Assembly: GCF_902459465.1 (NCBI RefSeq)
Contig: NC_047068.1
Location: forward strand, 13,539,195 to 13,603,194
Direction of reading: 5' to 3'
DNA: 64,000 bases
Source of the DNA: Asterias rubens
Lineage: Eukaryota; Echinodermata; Asteroidea; Forcipulatida; Asteriidae
Positions within the stretch are counted from its first letter, which is position 1, and the number at the start of each line of letters is the position of its first letter. Made by a program: the position numbers and the translations under genes. Below, piece after piece: positions 35,215-46,770 of this stretch. The notes beneath the pieces are model-generated. The model saw nothing but the letters and a program-made list of their open reading frames with translations, had not been told where the DNA came from and ran no database searches.

Positions 35215-35560
35215 CTGGAGGACATTATTGCATATGCATTAATGTCCGCCGGACGGTTTTGCATATGCAATCGTGTCCGCCCGGATGCTGCTGCATAATG
35301 CAATAGTGTCCGCCCGGACACATTTGCATATGCAGTTGTGTCCGCCCCCGTGCAAAACCGTCCTTGCAGTATATTAAACGCCCTTGATCGACGAAACACG
35401 TTAGGTTAAGTGCATACACGCTTGCTTACGCGCGCACATACAATCATGTACATGTCCGCCGGACGGTTTTTGCATAGCCCCGGACACAATTGCATAATAT
35501 GCAAACGTGTCCGGAGCGGACAGTATTGCATGGCGGACACAATTGCATCTGACACCGGTG
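35215..35560. repeat. Irregular array of alternating palindromes (TGCATATGCA and GTCCGCCCGGAC)
   Basis: Units of about 30-40 bp alternate a TTGCATATGCA word with a TGTCCGCCCGGACA-like palindrome. They occur in both orientations, interrupted by unrelated sequence at about 35375-35450. Confidence 0.7.
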
Positions 35561-37516
35561 CAATGACCGGTTTGTAATGGAAACTTCCCTTTATACAAAA
35601 CCTCAAATGCTGCTTCACAGCACCGCTTGTTTAAAAGTTTAATTGACGTTAACTGTTTGTTTGTCACCCGTGGACTTCTCTCTTTTTTTTTCTTTTCTTT
35701 TTGGCATAAGGATGAGACACCACCCAAGGTTTTTGTCTGGAGGCTACAAAGGAGACGTTACTCAATGGCTTAACTTAATTACATGACGTAGAATGTTGAG
35801 TGGCTAGTAGTAGTACAGCAAAGAGCTATAGGGGTCAATGACCCTATCTTTTCAATGTCGATCAAACAATGGACTCTTAAATGTCATTGGCTCCTTGCCA
35901 GAAGTTGGGATAATGCTAAACTAAAGTGGATTTTTGTGGACTCTTGCCAACACATGGAGTGGGGGAAATCACAGCTGGAAAACTTCGTTTTTAGGATGTC
36001 ACGAGAACTTTGTTTATATATATTTTTTATAAACAAACAAACAAACAAACATGAATCCATAACCAAAAGCCAATTACATACAAACAGGCAAACGAACAAC
36101 AAACAAACAACCAAAAATTGCAGATGAGGTGTACTGCCTATACCATTCATGTGGCAGGGAGAAACTGTTCGCCTCCCCACCGTTGTAGGTAGGAAGATTA
36201 AAGTTTGTGAAGCACACATTCTTCAATAGTCCTCATTAAAGTGGAATAAAAGTTACACGTCTCTAATCTCATCACGTTAAAACATCAATTTATTTGAAAC
36301 TTTATCGGGCGAGCATTTGAATCATGACGTCATCGGACATCAAACACGGGTCTGTATATTCCAAGGAGAACATTTTTGCGCCAGTCAAAATGTTCAAATT
36401 CAATGCCTTTTTAATCACACAAATTATAACACCTCTCTCTACAAAGATGTACAGACCATTATTTTGACATTTTACGCCATCCGGAACGCTTTTGGATTCA
36501 TCAAAAATTGTATCGAGACAATGGCATGTTAGATCGTTTGAAGGTGATGTGTTATATAGACTTGTTTTCCACTTTCATATAATGAATGTTTTATCTATTG
36601 GGAAAATCAGTGAGTCACTTTAAAAATGAACATGAAATTTATACAACCCCCTGTCATGAGCGTTTTGCGAGCAAAGTGGTAATGCTTGAACAGCCTTACC
36701 CATAAGTGACGGGAGGCTATACAGAATAATTGCCAACCAAAATCCTCTACAATAAAGAATTCATGAGATCTCCGGAATACACAATGAAGCGTTCCGGTTA
36801 CACGCAATGGGAGAGCGGGGTTACAACCAACTCACAAAATGTTGGGCACTGGTAGCGTTAACTCCCTTTACTGCGGTCCGCTGGCCAAATGCCAGTTATA
36901 ACACATGAGGACAAGTCAAAAGTCTCTCCAAGTAGGTCGGGCTGGCTATAGACCATGTGGACTTTGTTTACAATAAGTGTGACATTGTACTTTCTTTGGC
37001 TAGTCTGGCAGGCAAGATACTGCACTGGTCATATGGGAAAGTTGACACTTAGTGGCATATAATTTCCACATAAATCCATATGTTATGAAAGTAAAAGCTG
37101 GACAAGTTTTGAGATGTGCTCCCTTTCAGCATATCAAAGTTGATAAGACTCAGGACAGTGCAATTTCCATAAAATATAAGATTGTATGTTTCCTTCCATT
37201 GGGCTGTGTACAAATCGTCATTGCAGGAAGTCCAGGCTTGGTGGCTCTTTTGTAAAACATGTGATGTCACAGGTCACATCGTCTACAGGTCAGTTTCGAA
37301 AAGTGCGAAATAATTACTAAAAGACCTATAACGGGCTAGTAAAAAATGAAAAGTTGACTGGTCCTGCTGGTGAGTCACTGGAGACTTAGGGTATAATTTA
37401 CCTAAATTCACATCACTTTGTGATCGTTTTGTATACATAAGGTTTTTTTTCCAAGGATGTATTGTGGGTTGAAAAAAAAAAACACTGAGTGAAAAGTTAC
37501 AAATTCACGTCTTGAA
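35561..37516. other. Intergenic, no gene seen
   Basis: An (AAAC)n stretch near 36030-36110, then AT-rich DNA. The segment 37135-37260 shares words (GAGCTGTGTACAA-like, GGTGGCTCTT.TGTAAA) with 59125-59225, a dispersed repeat of unknown class. Confidence 0.4.
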
Positions 37517-37685
37517 TTGTTCTCCTGAAGACGAGCAGAGTATACTGTTGGAAACGTCGAGACCACACCGGCTCTTTTAAGAGCCACTCACTCCCCAAAA
37601 TGAGATTTAATATTTTTACCTAAATTCACATCACTTTGTGATCGTTTTGTATAGTGCATAAGTTTTTTTCAAGGATGTATTGTGG
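37395..37685 (+). repeat. Direct repeat of ~70 bp, 220 bp apart
   Basis: The segment around ACCTAAATTCACATCACTTT (37399) recurs at about 37618 and continues GTGATCGTTTTGTATA and AAGGATGTATTGTGG. The second copy immediately precedes the FN3-like exon, and the hammerhead-like element lies between the two. Confidence 0.75.
37517..37605 (+). ncRNA. Structured element: hammerhead-like core plus histone-type stem-loop
   Basis: TCTC (37521-37524) can pair with GAGA (37559-37562) around CTGAAGA (37525-37531), a six-base stem AGCAG/CTGTT with loop AGTATA, and GAAACGTC (37551-37558). This is the order of a type I hammerhead ribozyme core. One extra base follows CTGAAGA, so activity is doubtful. Nine bases later, 37570-37585 reads GGCTCTTTTAAGAGCC, a full match to the histone mRNA 3' stem-loop consensus. 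The copy at 26475-26570 shows compensatory changes in both stems. There are no histone genes nearby. Such cores are known from Penelope-like retroelements; membership here is inference. Confidence 0.5.
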
Positions 37686-37703
37686 TTTTTTATTATGTTG
37701 TAG

Positions 37704-37848
37704 AACACCACCAAATGACAAAGCCCTCCGACATCTCACGCACCCTGCATCCGCTCCTGGGAACCCCTTGCCACCACCTACAATTGAAAAGATCACACGA
37801 AGTTATGTGACGATTGCCTGGAGCACTTCTTCATTTCCGGATTCTTAA
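37704..37848 (+). pseudogene. Fibronectin type III-like exon fragment
   Basis: After acceptor TTATGTTGTAG (ending 37703) a 47-codon frame runs to TAA. It contains PPPTIEKITRSYVTIAWS, which fits strands A-B of an FN3 domain, including the conserved Trp. The remaining FN3 strands are absent and no donor precedes the stop. It is either a broken exon or a chance match. Confidence 0.3.
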
Positions 37849-40424
37849 AACCAACTACCCAATTAAGTGCTTATTTCTCAATACCCGGCGATTGTCATTC
37901 TAAGCTATGAAAATAGTCACCCACTGTTGCCCGATTCTTTCCTCTTGCAGAAAACGTAATTTTGTGGAGGTCGTGAGATTAAAGAATCAAGTATGCACGA
38001 CTGGACAACGTCTAGACAGAGTTGCTAGGATGGGACGCCCCCCCCCCATCCCCTAAAAAGTAAGAAGAAGACGTAGAAGAAGATTTCGGTCAATTTCAAA
38101 GGCTGATCTTAAATCGGCTTTCGGATGGGTGTAGGGTCTAGTTAGGTAACAATTCTGTGCTTTTATTATATTATGGTGGGTTAATGGGGGTCTTTGCCAA
38201 ATTTTGTTTGTAGGTTTTTTGTATAATAATTCCGAGGGGCTTTCTTGTAATCATCCTAATCCCAGTCACTCCCATGGCTGGGGACCTCTGTTCAGTAAAG
38301 GCATACATGAGTGATTTTGGTGTTGAGTTTGGAGGAGGGGCCTATTTGGGTGTGGGTATTATTTCTCTTGAACATGTCTGAGTGGTTTGTTGATGTTGAA
38401 CAATGTGTATACCTCGGGTTTTGGGTTATGTGGTTTCATGCATACGATTTTGTCTTCATCATTCTGTTCTCATGAATTGCATACTAATACTGATTCATGA
38501 ATTGCATACTAATACTGGTTCTATCGTGCAGGATATTCCTTCCTCCAATCTAATAAAAAACACGCACTACTACAGACTATCTCCCCAGACTCAGCTTTGT
38601 TACGTTTATTAGACATCATGGAATACAAAATTAACGGCGGTACCATCATACCATCTATATGCGGTACCATCTATGCATCTTGCTCTATGATCAAACTGTA
38701 GTGTTTATTATGTAAATGTTCAGGTCTTCACCCCCACCCCTCCCCCTACACACACGCATAACTACACCACTCCACATCACTGCCACCCGACACCGCCCAC
38801 GTGCAAACACGGACTTTGTAGACGACAATTATAAATTGTCCATCAAGTAAGAATGTTGACATTCAAAATGCAATTGTCTCTCACCAAGGATCGTTATTTA
38901 CGCAATGGCCATGGCGGTTGTCAGCATTCGAAAATTGTGCAATGAAAAACCCTATAGCCTTCACATATAGTTCTGATACCTCTTAACCCAACTATAGGAG
39001 GCTTACACAGCAAAAACAACAGTGTTGATATCGTGGGGGTGTTCATAAGTGGATAGTAAGGGCAGTCAATTAGAACTGCAAGGTGAACGGGGGTGGGGAT
39101 GAACCGCCATGTTTTACATAGTCTTTGAGATTCAAGTATTTCATGCCCGGATCTTCAGATCCATTATGCGCGCTGATATACGCCGCCCACATCCAAAGAC
39201 TGACAAAAAAACACCAATTTAACAGATTTCCGGCACCCTTAATGTCAAGAAAATTAAGAGAGTCTGGACTTAATTTTATTAAGTGGTACTCCATCATGCA
39301 TTTTTTTGTGTACTCGAAAGCCTATAAGTTAATAACGAGTTTAGAATTAACGAATCTGCGGTTTCGTAAACTATTTTGTGGTCTGTGATTTTTTATTAAG
39401 AGTGGGTTGTTGTTGCCATGACAATGCCTGGGTTTTCATTCAAGTATTGGTGTTTTGGCTTAAGGCCAGGGCGCACTTTTTCAGAGGTTCGTTTCAGTAA
39501 TAATCGGCTTGGTATAATGGGATAACAGAAATACTATTTACAATGGGGTGTTGGGGGGGGGGGGGGGGGTAATATAACTGTGCCAGAAAATCCTCATTCC
39601 CACGGTACGTCAATAGCATTATTGTGATCAACAGAGGGCAGTATTGTTAGATGTATGAAGCAATGACTTTATGTTGTCAAAAAATGTAAGCCTGCCCGGC
39701 CCAACTAATTTTGATCAGAACAATAACGAAGCTTGGATGTTGCATGACTGAATCCGAGGAAAGTTTTGTTTTGGGTCTGGTCTTACTGACCCGGCTGGGT
39801 ACCGAAAAGTATGTCACCGTTTGATAGATGTTGAACCGTGGTTGAGCCGACTGTTCTCGAAATTGAGTCACTGCCATTTGGACATAAAGCGGCGTCTTAT
39901 TTAATAATGTATAACAACGGTTCATTATTATATACCGCATTGTTGCAAAAAGCCTCTAAGCGCTTCAAACATGAAACATTATTATTGATAAGATAATAAC
40001 GAAATATATAAGCAAAGAATTAACGATCACTTGCGGCTAAATTTAAACATAATGTGTTTTCAACCTGGACATAAAGTGTGGAAGTGGATCGAGCGAAACC
40101 ATGATAGGCTTTGGAAGACGCCTAAAGAGAAGGAATTTTGTAGATAATACGAAAAAATGCTTGGGAGCCAGTGTTTGTTGTGTCATGCACGTGTCGGCCC
40201 TACGAGAATGTGTTTTTCAGTGTTTTCAGCCCTGTGGGGAGTGCTCCGGTTTGTAAAATCTTTCTCTGCAATAAAGTTGGAATCTTGGCTCTGCATAACC
40301 TTTGTCGTAAACACAAACATGCGCGAACACGGGCGCTTATTTGTGTGGCATCATTGTTCGTGATTTTGAAAATGTTTTCTGGTGTACCTTTTCTTCAGAC
40401 TTCTTTAGATAATTTTGAACCATT
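37849..40424. other. Intergenic, no gene seen
   Basis: A C-run near 38038-38047, a direct 21-bp-period repeat near 38466-38520 (ATGAATTGCATACTAATACT twice), G17 at 39553-39569 and a CTCF-like site at 39628. No exon is supported. Confidence 0.4.
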
Positions 40425-40560
40425 TTAAGGGTCTATGTACTTTTTGCTAACATAAAACACAATGTCCACAGATTTCAGTTTGAAGATTATTATAATAAAA
40501 AGCTTCTCTTGAAATTTCACGACCTGTGACTTGTTTAATTGCATTTCAAAAAGTGTAATT
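40425..40560 (+). mobile_element. MITE, family C fragment
   Basis: TTTAAGGGTCTATGTACTTT, then ACAATGTCCACAGATTTCAG and AAGCTTCTCTTGAAATTTC, in the same order as family C at 21591 and 61010. The right half is missing. Confidence 0.5.
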
Positions 40561-40928
40561 CACTGCTTAAAATGATAAAATGCATTGGTACACAGTACTT
40601 GCATACTTGACCCCGTGTTAAACATGACAAATACATTAGTTCTTATATTGGCCTATTTTGTCTTTACAAAAGATCATTATCTAGGGTGGTCCTGAAGGGA
40701 CACCGGGCCTACACTATCTGGCCGTAGACCCAAATTATTGTTCCGGCGGTTGAAGATTGAATTGGATTGTGAGAAAAAGGTTTCTTATTTATTTTCTGAC
40801 TCGTTCTAGAAACCTTTTTGGGTGTGTGAAATAATAAAAGTAATCCCCTGTAATTAATAGAGTAGTTTTCTATCATACTTTACTGTAAATTATAATTGTA
40901 TGTGAGGCCTAGAACTTTCAGGGTGTCA

Positions 40929-40943
40929 CCAGAAGAGGGCGCC
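40929..40943 (+). promoter_or_regulatory. CTCF-like motif CCAGAAGAGGGCGCC
   Basis: Matches the CTCF core except for one A. It is one of the dispersed AGAGGGCG sites. Confidence 0.3.
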
Positions 40944-41104
40944 CTGTTGACAACGTCGTTTTTAAAAGTTGAAGGGTAGGCCTACACACATGGCAGGAGA
41001 TTCTGTTCCCCCGGAGACACAAGTTAGGTGCACAGTGCACTCCGACAGTTTCCGTTATAGTTCTAATTGTGTAGTTTAAAACTGTTTTATTTTTTTGAAA
41101 GGGC

Positions 41105-41170
41105 CCGGGCACATGATACCAGCACGTTAAACTGGAGATCGTAGGTTCACATCCAACTCTAGTAACACAC
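41105..41170 (+). mobile_element. Decayed tRNA-headed SINE
   Basis: CCAGCACGTTAAACTGGAG followed by a B-box-like AGGTTCACATCC, and TCTAGTAA. It aligns with the head at 63281-63350 (CCGGCATGTTAATCCTGAGG). Confidence 0.5.
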
Positions 41171-41872
41171 AATTTTGTTCAACCCTTAATTTGCAAACTC
41201 TACATGTCTTAGACTTCCCCATTTTATACGAAAGCCCCGATGAATTACAAATTAGAAATCACATGCCGCTGACCTTTTTTTCATCTACAAATCACAGAGC
41301 CATACTGCAATTCATACAAGCAGGATCCTAGGAGTGAGTTTTAGATTGTGTACACTGACCATACAATTTGAAGCCCGCCCTCTTGTGTGGCTATGTGATA
41401 AGGCTTGCAACAAGGAAAACCTAGAATTATTATTCCACTCAAAACAAAGAAATGTAAACTTGCAATATAATAGCAACCTGCCTGCGGGGAACAAAATCCA
41501 GACTGACCGAACATGCCCACTGTTGATAAAATAAAAAAAACGCCCTGACCAATTTCATTTTTGTGTGTGTATCCAACAAATTCAACACTACTTTTGAATA
41601 GTTGTGACATTGTTACAAACTGTGGCTTCCCATTGTCTTCCCACATCAGTTGGCAAACTCGGGCCGTGATGTTTTCGATAGAAAGGTCTATAACTAATTG
41701 AGCGTACATGGAAAATACAAATTAATGTTTAGTTCTACATTGACTTTTAATTTCTATCCACAATGAATCGTACTTGAGGTAAAACCCAAAACCGCGCCAA
41801 AGCAACTCTATGAACTTTCACTAGTTATTGGTCCTGGCATGGATGGATGAATTGGTTTGACTAGGAATTCAT

Positions 41873-42240
41873 TTTTATTGTTCATTACCAAAGACAAGTA
41901 TTCTCACCTGGTGTATCCAACATAATGCATAAAATAACCAATCTGTGAACATTTTTGGCTCAACTGGCCATCGAAGTTGCAAGAGGATAATGAAAGAAGA
42001 AACACCCTTGTTGCACAATGTGTGCTTTCAGATGCCTAATAAAAGGCTTCAGCTGAAGTCTTTTATTATTTGAGTGAGAAATTACCTCTTTCTCAAAAGT
42101 TATGTTTCTTCAAGAGGGAGCCGTTTCTCACAATGTTTTATACTATCGACAGCTCTCCATTGCTTGCTACCACATGTACCAAGTAAGTTTTCATGCTAAC
42201 AATTATTTGAGTAGTTACCAATAGTTTCCAGTGTCTTTAA
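41873..42240 (+). mobile_element. MITE, family A copy
   Basis: Has the family A block order: CTCACCTGGTGTATCC, AATCTGTGAACATTTT, a central hairpin AAAAGGCTTCAGCTGAAGTCTTTT, and a right end ACCAATAGTTTCCAGTGTCT. The left end is worn. Confidence 0.65.
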
Positions 42241-43416
42241 TGTAACAGTAACAGTAATATTAATGTAACACCAGTAACAAAACTTTGAAAACTCCAGCGC
42301 AATGCCGATTACATGTATCTTAATTATGTTCATTTATTGTGTTTGTTTGTTGTCTTAAAAACATCGTTAACATCGTCATCTCAAAAACAATATGTTTTGT
42401 ACAATATAATGGCAAATAATATTACATTATACAAACACAAAAGATACACTATAGTGTGACAAACATCACTCCATAACTAGGCAGCTCTCTAGAAACAAAA
42501 ATTATTTGTAATTATTATATAAATAATCATAGTAAATAAAAAATAACTCATAATATACAATAAGTATACTTAGATGCTACTACTTGAATAGGGGACATAA
42601 AATTTATATTTTTTATTAATTTTTATTTTTAAGAAGTAAAAATTAACTTACAATATTGTTTGGAAGAGTGAAACATAATTATTCAGACCCACACCGTGAA
42701 ACTTAAAATTTGATCATTTTTTAGCTCATGAAGTTTTAGGGGGAAAAAAAAACAGCATTAAAATTGTTACAGTTGAATATAAATTGACAAATACCTGCAG
42801 GTTGTTGCCAAAGCTGCAGATATAATTGTCTGTACATTGGAACTTAACTTATTTGAGTATAGTCTGTAAAAATACATGTTAAGAAAAGGAGCAATAAATT
42901 AGATATAGGCCTACATGTACATGTGTAATAGCAATACAAGCCAACTACTTGGGTGAGACACTAAGTCCTTCCTTACTCAACTCAAACAAAAATCCAACAG
43001 CAAAATGGTAACTCAACATCCAAACTGTTAGACTATGGTTATGGAGGTACATGTATGCCTGATCCCATGTAGAGCATAGTGGGTCTACTGCTGGAGTGCT
43101 CAGTTAAACAGAATCTAACAAAACATGCAGTTGGATTTTGATGGGTTTGTGACATTAGGGCTCATCAGAGTTGTGTATTGAGAGAGTTGCGACAACTTGC
43201 GATTGTCCTTTCTGGGTGCCCCCCCCCCCCACCCCCCCCCCCAAAAAAAAAAAACATCTCCATGTAACACATACAGGGTGTCACACTAGACTAAACATTG
43301 GGTTGTGCTACAGTTGGACCAAAAATGGCATTCAGTAAACAAGTGAACACCAGAAACAGGTCCCTCTATGTCGCAACTCTCTCATTACACAACTCTTTGG
43401 AAGATCTAGTATCGCC

Positions 43417-43725
43417 AGGGGCCAGTTTCACAAAGAGCTAAGATTGATCTTAACAGCATCATACACCTCTCTTAATATTTATGCATGAGGTACGTCATAG
43501 TGCTAACTCAAAACAAGGCGATGGGCGCAGCCATGCTGCAAGTGATGGGGGACGTGTGCCCATAGCCTCATTTTGGGTAAGAATTATGACGTCATGCATA
43601 AATATAAAGAGAGGCGTATAAATCATAGTTAACAAGTAAAGTGTGATATCACAAAACAAATCACTATGGTTATACTGACAATTGTCTTTCGATTAATTTT
43701 ATTGCTTTGTGAAATCGGCCCCAGG
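43417..43725. mobile_element. MITE with GGGCC..TTTCACAAAG termini
   Basis: The left end GGGGCCAGTTTCACAAAG pairs with the right end CTTTGTGAAATCGGCCCC. Internal inverted words include GAGGTACGTCATA/ATGACGTCATGCATAAATAT and CTCTCTTAATATTTATGCAT. Confidence 0.7.
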
Positions 43726-44208
43726 CCCTATTTGACCCTTGACAATAAAGTAGTAAAATCTTAGTATAAGGGCTGACCTAGGTAGGCTTAGGCTTTGATA
43801 GAATGTTAAGGCTTAGTAATTAGCATACAGATGTTCTGACTGCAATATAAATGGAATCAGATAAAAGTAGGAAGAATATCACGGCTGGTAACAAGAACCA
43901 TTTCTGTACAAATCAAACTGATTGCCAAAAATGATCACAAGGATTTTGTTTTTAATCTTTATCTCTGACAAAGGCGATGTTTATACTCTTTTCTTAAAAT
44001 GAAGCTACAAAATTGTATTTTTCACACTATTGAAAACTACAATCTATGTAAAATTTACAGTTCAGTCCACATCTTGAAATGTGTTGTTGTACAAGTTTGT
44101 GATTTGAAATGAAACAATGAGTTATAAACGATTTCACACGGAGCAAATCACAAAATGAAAGTCTAGGTTTCCTCTGGAATCAAAGTTTACAGATTAGGAT
44201 TCAGAATA

Positions 44209-44371
44209 CACTGGGTGCCTTCGTTTAGCTTCCCTGGGTCGACCCCGGTGTGTAGCATTTTTTTTCTTTCCAGGACGAACGTGGGTAATTATCTGCACAC
44301 GTTCGTCCTGGAAAAAAAAAAACACCACACACCGGGATCAACCCGGGGAAGCTAAACGAACGCACCCAGTG
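44209..44371. mobile_element. Palindromic MITE, 163 bp
   Basis: The two halves are reverse complements over most of their length: CACTGGGTGC at the left and GCACCCAGTG at the right, with CCAGGACGAACGTG/CACGTTCGTCCTGG inside. ATA lies on both sides and may be a 3-bp target duplication. Confidence 0.8.
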
Positions 44372-45267
44372 ATACTTGTGTGGTTTCAAATCATATGGTC
44401 AAACAACAGTGAAAGTGTTAGTCCCGTTTCTTTCACCATGCAGTTAATACACCCTACATAGATTAAGTTTTATTTGTTTTGTGCAAAGCAAGTTTTTGTG
44501 CTTACAGGCTTTATGAAATTGGGGCCTGGATATAAGAGGTGCTCTTAAAGAACACTTACATTACTTGATGAAATGTCTGTAAATGCATATGTTGTGGATT
44601 TTTGTTAGCTGCTGAAAGATTTCAAAGATGGGGTTATGCATCCAATATCCATGTAAACAAATGTTGTTCTTTGTGTGGCGTTTCTAGTTTTGTTGATCTG
44701 TTTGTCTGTACAAAGGGCGCTTGCAATTTCTGTGCAGTTTTATGAACAGTGTTACAGTCTAACAGAGTTCCAGTCAACTTACTTTTCAATTATCTTGACA
44801 ACTCATCCTAAGCACTTTTTAAGATTTTTTCTTCTTCAAATTTGACAATTAAACAATGACCAATATATTACGCCCATTTTTTATTTTAATTTTTTTAGTT
44901 GCGTACTTCCTAAAGGAATATTGTTATGGTTTCAAAGTGCAGCAGCAGCTAAATGTGAGATCAGTTTTCTTTGTACAAAACAACATTATATAATAATATT
45001 TGGTTTGCGGTAACACCATGTGTGTATCTACTTGCCAGGTAGATTTCGTTATTTTAAAAATTTGTCTTGCTTTATATGCTACTACCGCAGAGTGGATTTG
45101 GTGAGTAGGTTGGTGTGCCTAAAATGTTCCATGTATTTAATTTTCAGCAGCGTGCTAATCTTCTCACCAGTTTAGGTTTTAATCTTTGCCAACACATGAA
45201 GCAGCTTTGATAAGAAACATTGATAATGTCCATCACATAGTTTATACACTCACAAGCGTACCATATG

Positions 45268-45638
45268 GTTAAAGACACTAGACACTATTGGTAGTTGTCA
45301 AAGATCAGTCTTCTCACTTGGTGTATCTCAACATATACATAAAATAACAAACCAGTGAAAACTGGAGCTCAATCGGTCGTCGAAGTTGCGTGATAATAAT
45401 GAAGGAAAAAACACCCTTCAGATGCTTGATTTCGAGACCTCAAAATCTACATCTGAGGTCATGAAATCAAATTCGTGGAAAATTACTTATTTCTCAAAAA
45501 CTACGTCACTTCAGAGGGAGCCGTTGCTCACAATGTTTTATACATGTACTGTCAACAGCTCCCCATTACTTGTTACCAAATAAGGTTTTATGTTAATAAT
45601 TATTTTGAGTAATTACCAATAGTGTCCATGTACACACC
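45268..45638 (+). mobile_element. MITE, family A copy
   Basis: TTAAAGACACTAGACACTAT at the left and ACCAATAGTGTCCATG at the right, with the GATTTCGAGACCTCA hairpin arm and GTTTTATACATG inside. Confidence 0.75.
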
Positions 45639-46546
45639 TTGTATGGTCATGATCTCTCAGTTAATAAAAGGTCTTTCTTTGATCTCAACTAGGTTGATAC
45701 ATGTGCGCATCGAAATAAGTTCAGTCTTAGATAGATGGCGCTTTATAAGTTTTAGTTATTATTATTATTATTATATGTGTAAGGCATAAAATTACACACA
45801 GGCCAGGAAGGCTTTGTGCCCCTTCAAAAGTTTCCCATTGACTAAGTGCCCTCTGCAAAATGAATTATGGCCCTTTCAAAGATTGATGTGTTGATTTGAG
45901 TCATGTTTGGTCAAGCCTCTTCCTATGTTGTTTGTGTATTAATTGTACATTAGAAGTAGGAACAGTGCCTACTCGACATGTGTTTACTATCCATAGATAT
46001 AAAATGGCTGACATTTGTTTTGGTGAGAGAGAATACAAAAAACGATCAACGAGACAGTCCATGTACCCCACACAAATTTATCACCAGCATTATTACAGTA
46101 CACTTAATAGCAACTTTCACCTCCATTAAAATACTGATTACATTTTTAAGTTGCTATTAACCTTATACTCGATCTTTGGACATTTCTAGCAGGGAACATG
46201 AAAAGACTACATGTAGCTCGGGGGAATTTAGTATAAAAATGAAGTCCACGAGCCATGGGCACCATATTGGATAGGTAGACCAATAAAACAGAAGAAAATA
46301 AAATAATATGAAACTGCTAGTATTCTCATCCAAACTGGAATGACAGCCAGGCAAAGGGTGAATAAATTACTATTAAATACTACACATGTACTTGTACATT
46401 ACCGGTACTCTCTACGTCTAAATTATACCTTAGTCATGCAGTGCCCATATTGGTTTTTTTTTTAAACCAGAGTCTGACTCTGTTCCAACCTACACTTGAT
46501 ATGTGGTCCCATTTGGGGATAACTGATGGCGCAGTGTAGGGGGGGA

Positions 46547-46770
46547 TCAACATTGACAGCTACTTGTGTCACATGAACTGGGGAATCTTTTACTCAAATA
46601 CATTTCCACTTGAATATTAGTGTTCAGGCCAGATGCTTCATGGAGGCAACACGGGCGATTACCTGGTCGTTGCCTTGGTGACCCTTGAAACATTCCAATA
46701 GAAATCCACAATTTCCTCCTGGAGGTTTCCTCTTTGAAAGAGAAAACACTTTGGTGCCCTTTCAAGAACG
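46547..46770 (-). repeat. Dispersed repeat (GGCAATGACC/CCTTGGTGCCC family)
   Basis: Words such as GATGCTTCATGGAGGCAAC, GTTGCCTTGGTGACCCTTGA and CTTTGGTGCCCTTTC also occur at 55575-55760, 57605-57870 and 62290-62450, which shows one interspersed family. Its class is unknown. Confidence 0.6.

Noticed and set aside
37570..37585. End of a real histone gene
   Set aside because: The stem-loop matches the consensus, but no histone-coding sequence lies upstream, and a homologous copy at 26529 sits in the same repeat context.
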